A stretch of 60,341 nucleotides of DNA from Plasmopara viticola (taxonomy: Eukaryota; Oomycota; Peronosporomycetes; Peronosporales; Peronosporaceae). A model generated the notes under the pieces. It was not told where the DNA came from, ran no database searches, and saw nothing but the letters and a program-made list of their open reading frames with translations. The DNA is taken from positions 1-60,341 of the forward strand of contig MBPM02000218.1 in NCBI GenBank assembly GCA_001695595.3. Direction: 5' to 3'. The position numbers and the translations under genes are program-made. Within the stretch, counting starts at the first letter, position 1. Each line of letters begins with the position of its first letter. Below are positions 1 to 11,703 of this stretch, one piece after another.

Positions 1-1349
1 ACGGACTAATCCAGCGTCTAATTTGGAATCCACAACAAATTGGTACCTCTGATGCCACTGGAGCAACGATTACAGCAACAAACCCTCTTGGTTGGCCGAC
101 AACGCGAAGTGGTGCAATTCTTTTAAAATTCAACAACAAGGTACTGGTGGATACGTAGCTGGCGCTACTGGTTTAATTCCAGAAACAACTCCAGCTCTTA
201 ATAACGGACTAATCCAGCGTCTAATTTGGAAACCACAACAAATTGGTACCTCTGATGCACTGGAGCAACAATTAACAGCAACAAACTCCTCTTGGTTGGC
301 CGACAACGCACAAGTGGGCAATCTTTCTTAAAACTCAACAACAAGGTACTGGTGGATACGTAGCTGGCGTTACTACCGCAGGAGGTGTTGCTGGTACGTG
401 GTATTATATGCTAAAGCTTCGTTTAGTTGATCTCCATCCAATCTTTAAGGAATTGGATCTTTGCGAACCTCAAATCAAATTAACGATGACGTTCAATACC
501 GGCTTTGTTTGATATCACAAATTGCAACTGGTGATAATGAGCTATATCCTCTCTCTCTAAACGGTTGCTCGACGGTTCAGTAATGTATCAAGTGGGCCCC
601 AGGTAATCCAAATGCAGGGAAACTTACAACTGGCGAGCTGGCTCACTTCGAGTAGCTTTCGGCGTTATGTCCAACAACATTACACAATCTCTACTTCTGG
701 CAAATCTTCCCATTTACAACGACTCGTTTATATATCCCTTTCTACTATCCTAATCAAAGTCAAATTGTTGTTAACCTGTTAAGAAAGTCAATTACTCGAT
801 TGCTACGCACAGTATTTCAAATCAAAAGCAGGTACTGGTCAACAAAACTCTCAGCAAAACGCTCCGTTTAGCTTTCAATTATCTTCAAGCTTAAAGAATA
901 TCAAATACATTGCTCTGATTCCATATAGTGAAACAAGCAGTGGTCATTTCGCAAGCGCAACGAATATTGAACAATTCCAATCCCATTTACAGTGCTCCAT
1001 ACTTGTCAGCCAGGAGCAAGCATTCGCAATTTCCAAGTAATGGTTGGCAAATGAAAATGTATTCACAAAACGCATGATTACTCATTTAATCGTTCCAGAC
1101 GAAGTCAAGAAGCTCGGAGCTATTAATGGAGCGCTATCGCATGAGATTAGCAACGGATTATTTGATTCCTACAAATGGGATGTTGGCAGCTTCTAATTGC
1201 AGACTGCTCTCGATTAATGAATCAGATTGCCTCAATCTACTTGTCTCCGGCACCAATACTTGCAGTCAAGGAATGAATTGTCTAATTCTGTTTTACGGTC
1301 GATCTTTGTCTATTGATCGTTTAACCGGTGAAGTAATTGAATATAGTAG
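1..1349 (+). pseudogene. PLV major capsid protein, copy A, 3' fragment
   Basis: This is the 3' two thirds of the gene seen better at 20387-22161; the start lies outside the window. It aligns throughout at the DNA level but carries dozens of single-base gains and losses, so no long reading frame survives. Bases 1 to about 165 and then about 166-350 both match the same stretch of the capsid gene, so roughly 180 bp is present twice, joined at a shared GTAGCT. Near 1010 this copy reads glycine-alanine-serine in frame where copy B has a frameshift and stop, so A preserves the ancestral reading there. The indel density is far above that of the spacer DNA, so poor consensus at a contig end is as likely as true decay. 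The family call rests on the intact 5' part in copies B and C. Confidence 0.7.
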
Positions 1350-1351
1350 AT

Positions 1352-1640
1352 TGGAGCGAGCTCCAAATGGGCGCCCGTAGGGCCCAGGGACCTTCGGTCC
1401 TCCACCATGATCGCGGAGTGAACTCCTCGCCGTACGAACGAAGTTCGAAGGGTCTTTGCCCGCCGAACAAGTTCGCCTGGTTTTCAGACCAGTCAGGCAT
1501 TGGTGTCCGTCAGCCAGCAAAAAAGCATTTTTTTTGTTGACATCCGAACAAACCGCAATCGAAGATTGCTCGGCTACTCCGGTAGCTACAGTTCGAAAGG
1601 TCTTTGACCGTCGAACAAGTTTCGAGCGGTCGTCAGACCG
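1352..1640. repeat. Micro-hairpin array, copy A
   Basis: This is the counterpart of the array at 22164-22462, between the convergent capsid and fiber genes. It starts with TGGAGC-GA-GCTCCA right after the capsid stop and ends with CGGTC-GTCA-GACCG at 1627-1640. Most of the stems seen in copy B are kept although the neighbouring capsid remnant is full of indels. A few stems are weakened by single-base losses, for example at the GCTAC(C)-TCC-GGTAGC and TCGAAC-AA-GTT(T)CGA hairpins. Confidence 0.75.
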
Positions 1641-1652
1641 GAACTATTGACT

Positions 1653-4337
1653 TTACTCAAAATTATGCTTCATCCATCTCAAGTTGCTTCAACTTGATCT
1701 GAGTAATTTTTTTATCATGCAGAAGTTTATCGCTGTAATTTTACTATAATCAATGTTCATCTGATATCCTTCTATGTCATCTTCATCCACTTCTTCAAGT
1801 TTTCATTCGGTGTCATTGATAAAGTTTATGTATCCAGCTGCATACAATTCTTGACTGATGAAACCAATCTTTTGGGATAGTTTCATCTGATCCTTTGTAT
1901 CGATATTCATAAATACTTAGATCATAGAATTTATCGCAAAAACAGTGTCTAATTGTTTAATAATGTCTTTGCAACGACGATCAGATGTACAGTAGATTAA
2001 CTGCATTGAATTGGTCCACCAAATGTAGCTGCAACATTACTGTTACTGGACCTAATTGAGATGTCGTATATGCTGTACTACTACCTTGTGCATATAATTG
2101 TCCACCTACATTAAAAGTATTACTTACCGTTCCTGATACGCTTAACATAGCTGATGGAGAAGTAGTTCCAATTCCTAATCGACCATTTGTATCTAAAATC
2201 ATCTTAGTTGAGTTATTGACTCCGAATCGCAAATCATTGTTAGTCAAATTGCCCATCCAAGTTGCATTAGTAGATGTTGTATTCGGTCCAGAGTTAATTT
2301 CAATACAAAAATCAATTGGCGATACATTATTTGATTGAAGGTCTAATACTTTCTGGTAGGAACCATCAACATAGTTTGCACTTCCAAAAGCAGTTACTGC
2401 AGCAGCAGCTATAGCATTAACTGCTAATGCTCCAGTTGATAACATTCTACATGTTTCTGATACATTGTTTGTAGCAGATTGTGTTAAAAATACTAGGTCA
2501 CCAGCAGCTGCAGCAGTACGTTGAGATAAAATTACACCATGAGGCATACCATCTACATTACTATTTCTAATGCAATCGCAGCTGAATTGTACTGTCCATT
2601 TGTATTTACTGTTGATAACATATTTAAGCCATAATTACTTGCATTAGTAGTGCCGGTAGGTTGGGTAGCATCTGATGATGTAAAATTAACTTTACCAACA
2701 TTCGTTAAATTTCTACTTGCATCTAATACTAATGCTTTTGAAGCTTCTGCTGTTCCTAGGCCCATAGTTAAATCTAAGTAGTTAAGCTCTGTTGCATTTG
2801 ATGTAATTAATGTACCGCCAAGCTTTAATCCAACAGTAGCTGCATTATGATTTAAAATATCAATATTAACACTATCACATTGCAATCGTCTTGTATTGTT
2901 TGAATTTAAGAAGAAACTATGGTTTGTAAAAGAACCAATATCTTGAGCACCACCACTATTTTGAATGGTTAAGCGAAAGGTACTCGTTGAGGTTGTATTA
3001 CTGATTGAAAGTGGAGTAGTGCCATTTGTAATTGTCAATGACGTAGGTAGCGTTAAATCTCCTGTAGATGTAATATTTGGTTGAGCTGCTGTTTGTAAAG
3101 TTCCTGTAATAGAAGTAGCGCTTAATGATGAGATACCAGAGACAGCGCCCGTTGAGCTAATTGTCATTCTTCCTGTATTACTTGTTTGAAAGACTAAATT
3201 GTTTGCTGTAGATGTTCCAAAATAAGCATCCCCATTGTTAAAATGAAACAGAGCACATGTTGAAGTCCCATTTATAGATCTAAACGATTGCCCATTAGCA
3301 GTTAAAGTAGCGGTTACTAATCCTGCCGAATTCAATGATGTTAAAGTTCCAATCGATGTAATATTTGGTTGTGCTGCTGTTTGAAGTGTCCCAGTAATTG
3401 ATGTAGCCGTAAGAGTCGCTAACGTTCCAATCGATGTAATATTTGGCTGAGCAGCTGTTTGAAGTGTTCCAGTAATTGATGTAGCCGTAAGAGTCGCTAA
3501 AGTTCCAATCGATGTAATATTGGGCTGAGCGGCTGTTTGAAGTGTTCCATATAAAGTTGAAGCGGATATATTAGTAGCTGTCAATGTGATATTAACAGCT
3601 ACATTTCCATTCGTTAATACTGACATTTGCACAGATCCATTATTTGATGCAAAAGTCAATGGATGATTTGAAAACGTTTGAAGACAACATTGAGTTCCAT
3701 CGAACCACTGCTGATAAATAACTGTTCCATCAGTGATTTGATACAATGAGTTTGTTAATGCTGTCGATCCGATAATATCTAATTGTTTAGCTGGAGATGT
3801 GTTATTAATGCCTACGAAACCAGTGGATCCTATCGTTATTTTTCTATTTCCATTTGTTCTCAAATGAAACTTATTCGCTGTTGTACTGCCAAATGTCTGA
3901 TCTCATGATACAGAATCAACAGATAATGAGCACGTGCTACTCGACAGGGAGTTATTACAAGTTATAGGGGTAGATCCACTAATATTGAGTGTTGATGAAA
4001 TTGTTCCCAGTGATGTAATGTTAGGCTGTGCAGCTGTTTGAAGAGTTCCTGTTAATTGTGATGCTGAGAGATTATTAATGTTCGCGATGTCTCTGGTAGA
4101 GTCAACCGCAATCAATTTCCCAGCGGAAGCTGTTCCTGGTGTAATACCCGACAGCACACTCAAATCAATCATTGTTCCATTTTGATAGATATTTCCAGTG
4201 ATGTACAAATCCGAAGTGTAATTCACCCCATTTCTTTTGTTATATCGCAAATCGCCAATACTAATAGTCAAGTAATCCAATGAGCCGATATAGTCTGATG
4301 GATTGTATAAGGATGGAATATAATTAGGTGGTAGCAT
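1653..4337 (-). pseudogene. PLV fiber protein with S74-like C-terminus, copy A (frameshifted)
   Basis: This is the broken twin of the open fiber gene at 22477-25170. Open pieces are 3903-4337 (N-terminus), 2553-3863 (repeat-rich middle) and 1981-2547; the C-terminal S74-like part (1653-1980) is shifted again by small indels. The repeated GTLQTAAQPNITS motif is still readable in several places. The fiber would reach the ATPase gene divergently across the 50-bp promoter region at 4338-4387. Breaks are mostly single-base indels, so sequencing error cannot be excluded. The product would be a virion surface or attachment fiber whose C-terminal chaperone domain normally trimerises the shaft and then cleaves itself off. 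Confidence 0.8.
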
Positions 4338-4387
4338 TTTGTAAAACGATCCTTTATATAATATAACAGATAGATTTGTCATACAAG
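4338..4387. promoter_or_regulatory. Divergent promoter region fiber/ATPase, copy A
   Basis: This 50-bp AT-rich gap separates the fiber start (minus strand) from the ATPase start (plus strand). It contains TTTATATAATATAACAG, which includes the 12-bp ATAATATAACAG word also found between the protease and capsid genes. It is identical in role to 25171-25220. Confidence 0.45.
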
Positions 4388-5052
4388 ATGAGTTCAATTC
4401 CTGATTTTGGTGGAATGCTCCCAAAGGAGTTTAAGAAGAAATCGTTCGGAGAAAATGAAAAGCTTGGTATTCAAAAGCTTTTTCGTTTAATAGTATTAGG
4501 TCCCAGCTTCTCTGGTAAATCAAATCTAGCTTTTCATATACTTAAAGAGTCTCCACACGTCTATAGTCACCTTCACGTCATAGCACGCAATCCTGACCAA
4601 GAGTTATACGATTACATCAAAGAAAAATTACAAGGTTTTGTAACTTTCTATGATCCGGATGCTCCCCAAGTGTTGACGCCATCAAAGAGATTCCAAATGC
4701 TTTACAGCTTGTTATTGATGATTATTCCAACGATAAGAAGCTTCAGAGAGATTTGTTTAGTCATTTCTTTACTCGAGGAAGACACAAAGGACTTTCAACA
4801 ATCTTCATAGCTCATAGTTATTTTGCTACTGACAAGATGATTAGATTGAATTCTGAATACATCGCTATTCTAAAAGCAAATTCAAAACGCGATCTACAGC
4901 TAATTTTAAAAGATTTCAATCTACCTGGAGTAAGTGAAGATGATATCTATAGGTATTACAAACAAGCAACATCTGAAAAGGGACAGATGTTGTTTATAGA
5001 CTCTGTTAAGCAACAGATCCGGAAGAATTTTAAAGGTGAAGTTTTTAATTAA
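4388..5052 (+). pseudogene. PLV packaging ATPase (A32/FtsK-HerA type), copy A, frameshifted
   Basis: The first 290 bp read as in copy B, with the Walker A segment GPSFSGKS intact. One base is lost at about 4665 (CTCCCCAAG against CTCCTCCAAG) and three more near 4712 (TTATTGATG against TTATTATTGATG), which removes part of the Walker B region and changes frame. The C-terminal part then reads on in a second frame from about 4753 to the normal stop. The intact form and its description are at 25221-25889. Confidence 0.85.
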
Positions 5053-5118
5053 TTTCTCTTATCGAATATAACCGTAAACAAAGTTTACTCGGCAACCTAC
5101 AGATCGAATATTAGAACG

Positions 5119-5991
5119 ATGACGAGCACTATCATTTTTAATCGGAATAAAATTGTTTCGAATGGCTTGAACAATACATTTAGATTCAACTTTACTGGAT
5201 CAAGCGTGAATTTCAAAAATCAAGAAATTGCCCTATCGAGCCTGCAGATTTACAACTCTCAATTCAACATTAATGGAAGTTTATACAGCAACAACACGTT
5301 CAGTGTATTAGTTCCAACAGCGGCGACTTATCAATCGGTTTCGATCACGCTTCCGAATGGGTACTATTCGTATGCAGATATATCAAACTACATCGAGTCT
5401 CAGTTAGTTAGTATCGGTGCATATTTGATTGATTCTCAAGGTAATAACGTTGTGTATATCGCTATGAGAGAAAACGCAACGTACTATTCATGCGAAATCA
5501 CTTGCTTAGCAACACCAACTTCTGTTCCTAGTGGATATTCACGTCCATCGACTGGATTATACTCATTAACCGGAACTGGATTACCGACCGCTACTAATAC
5601 TCCTCGAATCACTGTTTCAAACAACGGATTTTCCAATGTGATTGGATTCAGTCCAGCAACGTACCCATCAAGCATTCAAACAACAAATCAAGTATTTTTG
5701 AGCAATATCTCTCCACAAGTTAATCCCGTCAGCAGTTATTTAATTCGTTCTAATCTTATTAACAATCGGGTTAGCACACCACCTGATATTCTGACTTCGT
5801 TTAGTCCTCAAGGGACATCAATTGGTCAGTTGATCTCAATCTAGCCACCTGAATATCAGTGGCTCTCGATTTACGATGGAGCATACAGCAATATTACTCT
5901 GAGCATCGTCGATCAAGACTTTAATAATGTTAAATTTGAAGACTCCAATTCATTGATAATGCTATTAATTCGTGATAGAAAGGCTCCATAG
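5119..5991 (+). pseudogene. PLV minor capsid (penton-like) protein, copy A, premature stop
   Basis: This is identical in layout to 25956-26828. The first 241 codons are open; then AATCTAG replaces AATTCAG of copy B, giving a stop in place of glutamine and removing about 49 C-terminal residues. Sequence after the stop remains in frame and alignable to the normal end. Two adjacent bases differ (TC to CT), which would be odd as a plain read error. The two small hairpins that overlap and follow the stop codon in B are also present here at about 5982-6015. Confidence 0.8.
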
Positions 5992-6110
5992 GAGCCCAAG
6001 TTATTTTCAATAACTAAAACAATAATTGTAATATTATATAGAGCTGAGCTTAGAGAAACTTGTTCGAAAAGGTCCGCGATTTTTCGAACTTCGTTTTAAT
6101 AGACTCGATA

Positions 6111-7346
6111 ATGTTTCCAAGTTTTAAATCTCTCCGCGATCGAAAAAATAAATTGAAGCAACTCGCTGAAGCGAACAGTGAGGAGCTTCAATCAGCACGC
6201 AATAAGAATGATCGATACAAACTAACGCAATGGGCTACTGATCTGGATCAAACGATAGATACTTCGACGCTTCAACAATTGCTAAGGAAAGTAGCGCCTT
6301 CCATGACGACTACCGGAATTCAAGCATCTCCAACAATGACAACAATGGGAATACAAGCAACGCCTTCTATGACAACGACGGGAATACAAGCAACCCCATC
6401 AATGACAACAATGGGGGTGCAAGCAGTTACCGACGATGACTACAATCGATAGTCAATATGATTTAGAGGACATTGGTAATGAAGAAGACTCCTTGAGTGA
6501 TATTGACGACTCCCAGCGTACATACGACTTTGGAACTCAAGTTGAAGCTAATGATTTCAACTTTCAAAGGAATGCACGAGAAAAACTAATTGATCAATAC
6601 ACCATCGATCCAACTATTATCAAAAGAAAGGTCAATCCAATTCTAAATTCTGGCACTCCAGATAAAAACGTGTATATTGGAACAGACGGCAAACTATTCA
6701 ATGTGAATAATGGTAAGTTAGCAAACAAGCCTCTAAATAAATATGATTGGGTTGCAACGTATGATTACATATTATTGTTGACATTGAGACAAAAGATACT
6801 GCTATTGGCTCGACACATCAGTTTGGATTCAACATAGAGTCTGGAGCATACGAAATGCTTCGTGATATTTTGATGAACAATTCCTTTCCAGAAGGTACTA
6901 GATTACCGATTCCATATAAGAAGGAAGAAACCAACAAGGTGGCTATATTCAGTAAATGGAGGTTATCGAGTGAAGTTAATGGACGGAAACTTAAAGTTTT
7001 TGATGGTGATCGAGTGAAAACCAACAGAGAAGTCTCATGGGAAGCGACACTTGATATGTACATCAAATTTTTGAAGCAAAATAACATCTCATTCAAGCAA
7101 TCACCGATGTACGCGGAGGAGCATCGCTTTGCAAGCAATTTAACTACCGCGCTTCTCAAAAATAAAGGAAGGGCTGAAACGAAGCTTGGTCTACCGTGGC
7201 CGATCCTACGCATAACCTGGCGCCAACGCTTCCGCGCTCACATGCACTCAGTAGCAATACGACTTAAGAAAGCCAACAAAAGCACTGGGGAGGCAAACGA
7301 GGCCTTCCCGACGCCAAGATCGGGGGCACTTGTATGTGAATTATGA
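6111..7346 (+). pseudogene. Repeat-containing PLV protein, copy A (several frameshifts)
   Basis: This is the copy A version of 26948-28184. The first frame (ATG at 6111) runs through four 11-residue repeats of the type SMTTTGIQATP and ends at 6452 because of one extra T (GTTACCG; copy B has GTACCG). The second frame carries on to 6837 and is cut by loss of several bases near 6772. The third frame reads to 7346. Copies A and B are frameshifted at different bases around the repeats, so the ancestral gene was one open frame of about 410 codons. Function is unknown; its place after the penton gene suggests a virion or assembly protein. Confidence 0.6.
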
Positions 7347-10249
7347 AGCTGGGGTGGACAGTAGAGCCCATCAGCTTAAATTCCAGATCGACCGCTCTGA
7401 GTCTTAGCGCGAGCTTTTCAAACTTTGTCGGTACGTCACTTTCTTACATAGAATGCGCCTATCTCGGCCGGCCGCTCGAATGCATAGCCTTTCATGTTCG
7501 TAGTATTTCAAACTTATAGCTTTTACGGTGGTTAATACAATGATACCAGCTGCCGTATGGCCACTCGCCTTCATTATACCAAAAATTTCGGGCACGGAAA
7601 CAGCTATCCAAAAGATTTTCCGGAAAACTCTGTAGACTCATACGAATTTTGGAATTTCGAAGATCAATTACATTATAAGACGCCTCGCAAATTTGATAAA
7701 TACGTCGTCGTTGTTTTGAGAAGGTCGACGGTGCATGCGTTTCCATGCATCTGAAAGGTGAGACGAGACGACGATATCTCTTGCTCAAAATTTCAAGCTT
7801 AACACTTCTAGCGGTGGGATTAGAGTATCTGGCCCATTTAAACATCTTTTATCTCCCTCTCTAGTGTAAATCCTAAAAACGTTCAGTTTATTTTTGGCGA
7901 TTATACTCGTATCCCGTAAACCATCGCCTACGTATATTTACCGATATACTAAGTCTGATGGCTGTTTCGTGCAAAATTTGAAACAGATTTCTCGAATTTT
8001 CCCTCTCACTTGTCTCGACAGCCTCCGCGCCATAGAGGGCGAGTAATATTTTAAAGTGACTCGGCTCATCTTTTTAGCTTGTTAATACTGAACCGCATCG
8101 TTAAATACAAGTTAACTTAATTAGGCTCACTGACCCATGTATGCACCGCGTTTGCAGATATAATGCAAAGTGCGTTATGCATACGATTGGCCCGTTTTGT
8201 CGTACCAAATGTCTATGTATAGTCTACTGTGAATAATAGTAGGTAGATTTCTAAAAAAAAGGAAATAAGGCTTGTTAAAACGTAATGGTAAACTGCTGGT
8301 TGATACTCGACACCATTGAGTCAGAAGCCTATGGTATTGCAATATCGTATCCTCAAACAGACTTGCAGTTTCTACCAGTAATTCTATACTAATGACAACA
8401 CTACTATCCCCGTGTAAGCAATAATCCAAAGACATATCCAGGAATAATGGGAGTCCAACAGTCCGTCGGTATATGTAGGCTATGATAAAAAGTCGATGTG
8501 GATTCGACCCTCGGGCAGATCTCACATGTCTTTGTATATATGTTCACCTGCTTGTATATACAACACCACTGAAGGCTAAAATTCTGTTTTCCGTTACTTT
8601 CTCCTAATCTTTGCGGCGTTGATCAAGCCAAGAAGTGATATACTTTCTCGAAGTTCACTCGCGTCCACATGGCTTTTTACAAAAAACGAGGTCTTTAGTC
8701 TCCTCTGCCGCAAATACACATTTGTCGATGTGAGTGTAACGATGAGAAGTCCTCATTACCTTGACAACGTGCCTGAAGAAGCTTGAATGAGCTATTACAA
8801 ATTTGTAGTCTAATATACAATAAAATCACTTCTAAAAAATCGACAGATCTCCTTTACAGCGGATAAGAGTAGATGTATCGTCGAATTTTGTTCAGGCGAA
8901 CGCTATAACGACTGTGTGTCCAACCGTTTTAGCGTCGCCAGGGCGTCGTATACGATCCATCACGGCAGTCGGCCACACGTACCGATCGCTTTGAAAGTAT
9001 CCAACGCCCCCTTTTTGTTTTGATAACTAGGTCTAACGCACCGTTAAATGTACACTGAACATGTCGTAAGCAGCAGGTTTTTGATGTTATTTTTTAGTTT
9101 CAATGTACCACTCATCTTACTATAAGCATGGGCCAGTCGCCAATTTTTGCTTCTTTCATTCTCAGTCTTATTGATGAAGAATGTGCAAAAGCGTCTCGCT
9201 GCTCGCAATTGCCTTGTCACTTGATATTTCGTTCTTGGGTGGAGGTCAGCTTCGTATTTCACCTCTCTTCTCGAATGGAATTTTGTTGGCAGGTCTTCGG
9301 ACATCACATACTATTTCTTCAATTAAAGATAAGCGACTTCCCCACAAAGGATTTTATTAATTCAGCAAATCAAAGAACAAATTCGGAATTTGGAAGTTAT
9401 AACTAAGGTTTCGTTTTTGTGCTTATGGGTGCAACGCCCACTCCCCCGATCGTAAGTCAACGTTTTGATTTATTCATATCAAACACTTAAAGCAGCTCTT
9501 TCTAGTTTTGAAAACAACCACAAATTAAATCTTGTCGTAATAAAGTTTTTATACTAATACTTAGAATCATCTTTTTTTTCTTGGAGTAAGGCAGATAATG
9601 ATCTGCAATTCCTACTTGTTTAAAGTAGAGAGCAAAGGTCAGAAAATTAAACATATATTTTCCCTCAAGGAATAGCTACGACAGCTCTGCTGTAACTTTC
9701 AAGACAAGCTCATCAATAAATAGGCCATTATAGGTCGGATCTTTGCTTTGAGAGCCCACGCATTTTTTCTCGAAGGAATTTTTTCATAGTGGGTGGATTT
9801 GACTAGAAATCATACATGTACCATCGGGTGATGGACTTTATTGACAGCGTTGCCTCTGACCTGAAGCTTTCTTGTAGACCTGGCTGGTAAAGTGTTAGCC
9901 GAATATTCATCCAAGGCAAAAATGACTGGGATAGCGGTAAGAGTGCTCTTTTAATTCTTTATTGTTTCAGTGGCTCTCTTCCAGCAAGCTTCTGAAGGAT
10001 TGCCGCCCGTAGCACGGGCGCAGGCTTAGCCCCTGACTCGTCCTTTGTCACAGGCATAGTAGTTGCAGGCGCAGCCTTTGATGCTGACATATTCGCTTAA
10101 ATGTTATGCAGCTTTAGCCGCAACAAAATTTTTTAGTGCAGAGGTATATTTAGCTGCTTTTGGAAGTTGGGATTTTTGGAAAGTCATAATTCCACCTCCT
10201 GTGTAACCTTGTCATAAAAGATAGCACATGTGTTCAATTTAATTCTCAT
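7347..10249. other. Non-viral spacer, left part, copy A
   Basis: No gene is recognised in this stretch. Base composition changes from AT-rich viral to mixed at about 7165. Minus-strand ORFs of 117 (7492-7845), 116 (8175-8525) and 87 codons (9044-9307) exist and are also open in copy B, but I recognise no family. The last one encodes a basic peptide. Copy B matches this region almost base for base, with scattered substitutions and few indels. Confidence 0.5.
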
Positions 10250-11260
10250 GTGAGCGTGTCGACAACTCAAGCACTCGCAAAGGCTTCGAGATGGATAAAG
10301 CCATACTTCTTGTTTTTCAGACAAAACTTTGCACTGCTCGGACTACTTGCTGGCTTCTATGGCTCACAGAGACGGCTACAGTTGCAGTACTTGCAGCTGT
10401 CAGAGACTGGAGCGCGTAAGGAAAGTCGAGCTTTTAAATCAAGGTCTGTGCCTAAGGCTCAGTAGCATAGGCTTGGAAAGTCACTATTGCAGCGCCCAAT
10501 GTAGGTGTATTTAATGAAAGTAAAAGTATCCATCGTTGGAGAGAAGAGAAGACAAGGTCTTCATTTTCAAAGGTAAGATAGCGATCGCCAGTAAGGCAGA
10601 CTTGAGCGAGGATACTTAGGTACTGTGGCGTTTGCTTACTATCTCTTGAAAGTCTCGACTTAATTTTGGCCGCTCACCCGAAAGATTTCTTGGGGATGGT
10701 TTGTGTCCTGGAAACGTATGAAGAAATAGTCGGAAGCAGTTCTTTTGTAAAGTTTAAATTATACGAGCACTTTGGACTTGTGCCTGTAAGCAAGGAAGGC
10801 ATGATTATTATGAACATGTTCTGAAAAGTGGGGACATCCATCGCTTGGGCGCCACTTACAGACAAGTCTAGGTGGCACTGTTCATTAGTGGTCAAAGGTA
10901 GACTCATCTCTCACTCAATCGAAAAAAGTTCAGGCCATTTTAATTCGATCTTTGAAAGTATACGGCCACAGGCATATTCTCTTCCCCCGGGTGCCGTGAA
11001 GTGGCAGGTCAATGCGTATTACAAGTTAAAGCGTAGTGGTGTTGACCCGTATTCAGTCCCAATAGACGTAAGCAAAGCAGCATCTGGTGCTTTGGCTGCG
11101 GTAATATAGGACACATCTACTGTGAAGGGACAGACGGAGTGAAGCAAAGGGACTCGAAGGGTCGCCGGTAAACGAGGCGTCCTCAGAATCAGAAATATGC
11201 TTGTCACCACTGGGAAGAACTTTATTCTCATGATGGGTGTGTGCTTGATACATTTAGCCT
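10250..11260 (+). pseudogene. Possible LTR-retrotransposon gag relic, copy A
   Basis: Stop-interrupted plus-strand coding traces run through this stretch. Near 11080-11130 one frame reads CFGCGNIGH followed by a cysteine, which resembles a degenerate CCHC zinc knuckle of a Gag protein, although the last cysteine spacing is wrong. A protease-like relic follows at 11617-11703 in the same orientation, which supports the reading. The same remnant with the same breaks is in copy B (31086-32095), so it decayed before the unit was duplicated. Confidence 0.3.
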
Positions 11261-11616
11261 CTGTACTAGTCTCAATAAGTTATAATTATCCCATAGTCAG
11301 CCCCGGCGGATGATCAATCTGCACGCCAAAGTACGAGAGTATAAAAACCCATTTTGTGGCTCGATAGACTTCGTCGCGCCACAGTTTGTTGCGCACGGGC
11401 AAAGAGATATCATCAACCAAAAGTTTCTGACTAATACCTTAGAAAGAGTACCAGCAATAAGTCCTTAACGTTTGACTGTCTCTAAACGTTCTGAGTCTAA
11501 ACAAGGCCTAGCTGTAAAATTAAGATGTTTTGGCAGCACAAATCCAGTTTGACTGGCTCTAGACGTTTTGGGGCTAAACTAGACCTGGCTATTTTTTCGG
11601 CAGCATAGATTCATTT

Positions 11617-11703
11617 TTTTGTCCTTGACATGAGCCAGGATAGCTTGATTCTAGGACTGCCGTGGCTAGCCTTGAATGAATGGGCGGTGCACTATTATGT
11701 GTA
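11617..11703 (+). pseudogene. Ty3/Gypsy-type aspartic protease relic, copy A
   Basis: One frame reads a short peptide containing SLILGLPWLALNEW before a stop. This is close to the second conserved block of Ty3/Gypsy proteases (the ILGLPWL signature). No reverse transcriptase was found downstream. Copy B has the same fragment at 32452-32538. Confidence 0.4.

Noticed and set aside
10090..10215. A perfect bacterial-type ribosome site (AGGAGG) before ATG on the minus strand, followed by two tiny Ala/Lys-rich ORFs of 27 and 43 codons, suggesting bacterial or phage DNA
   Set aside because: No further phage-like gene was found around it, the window is otherwise eukaryotic, and one such site can occur by chance.
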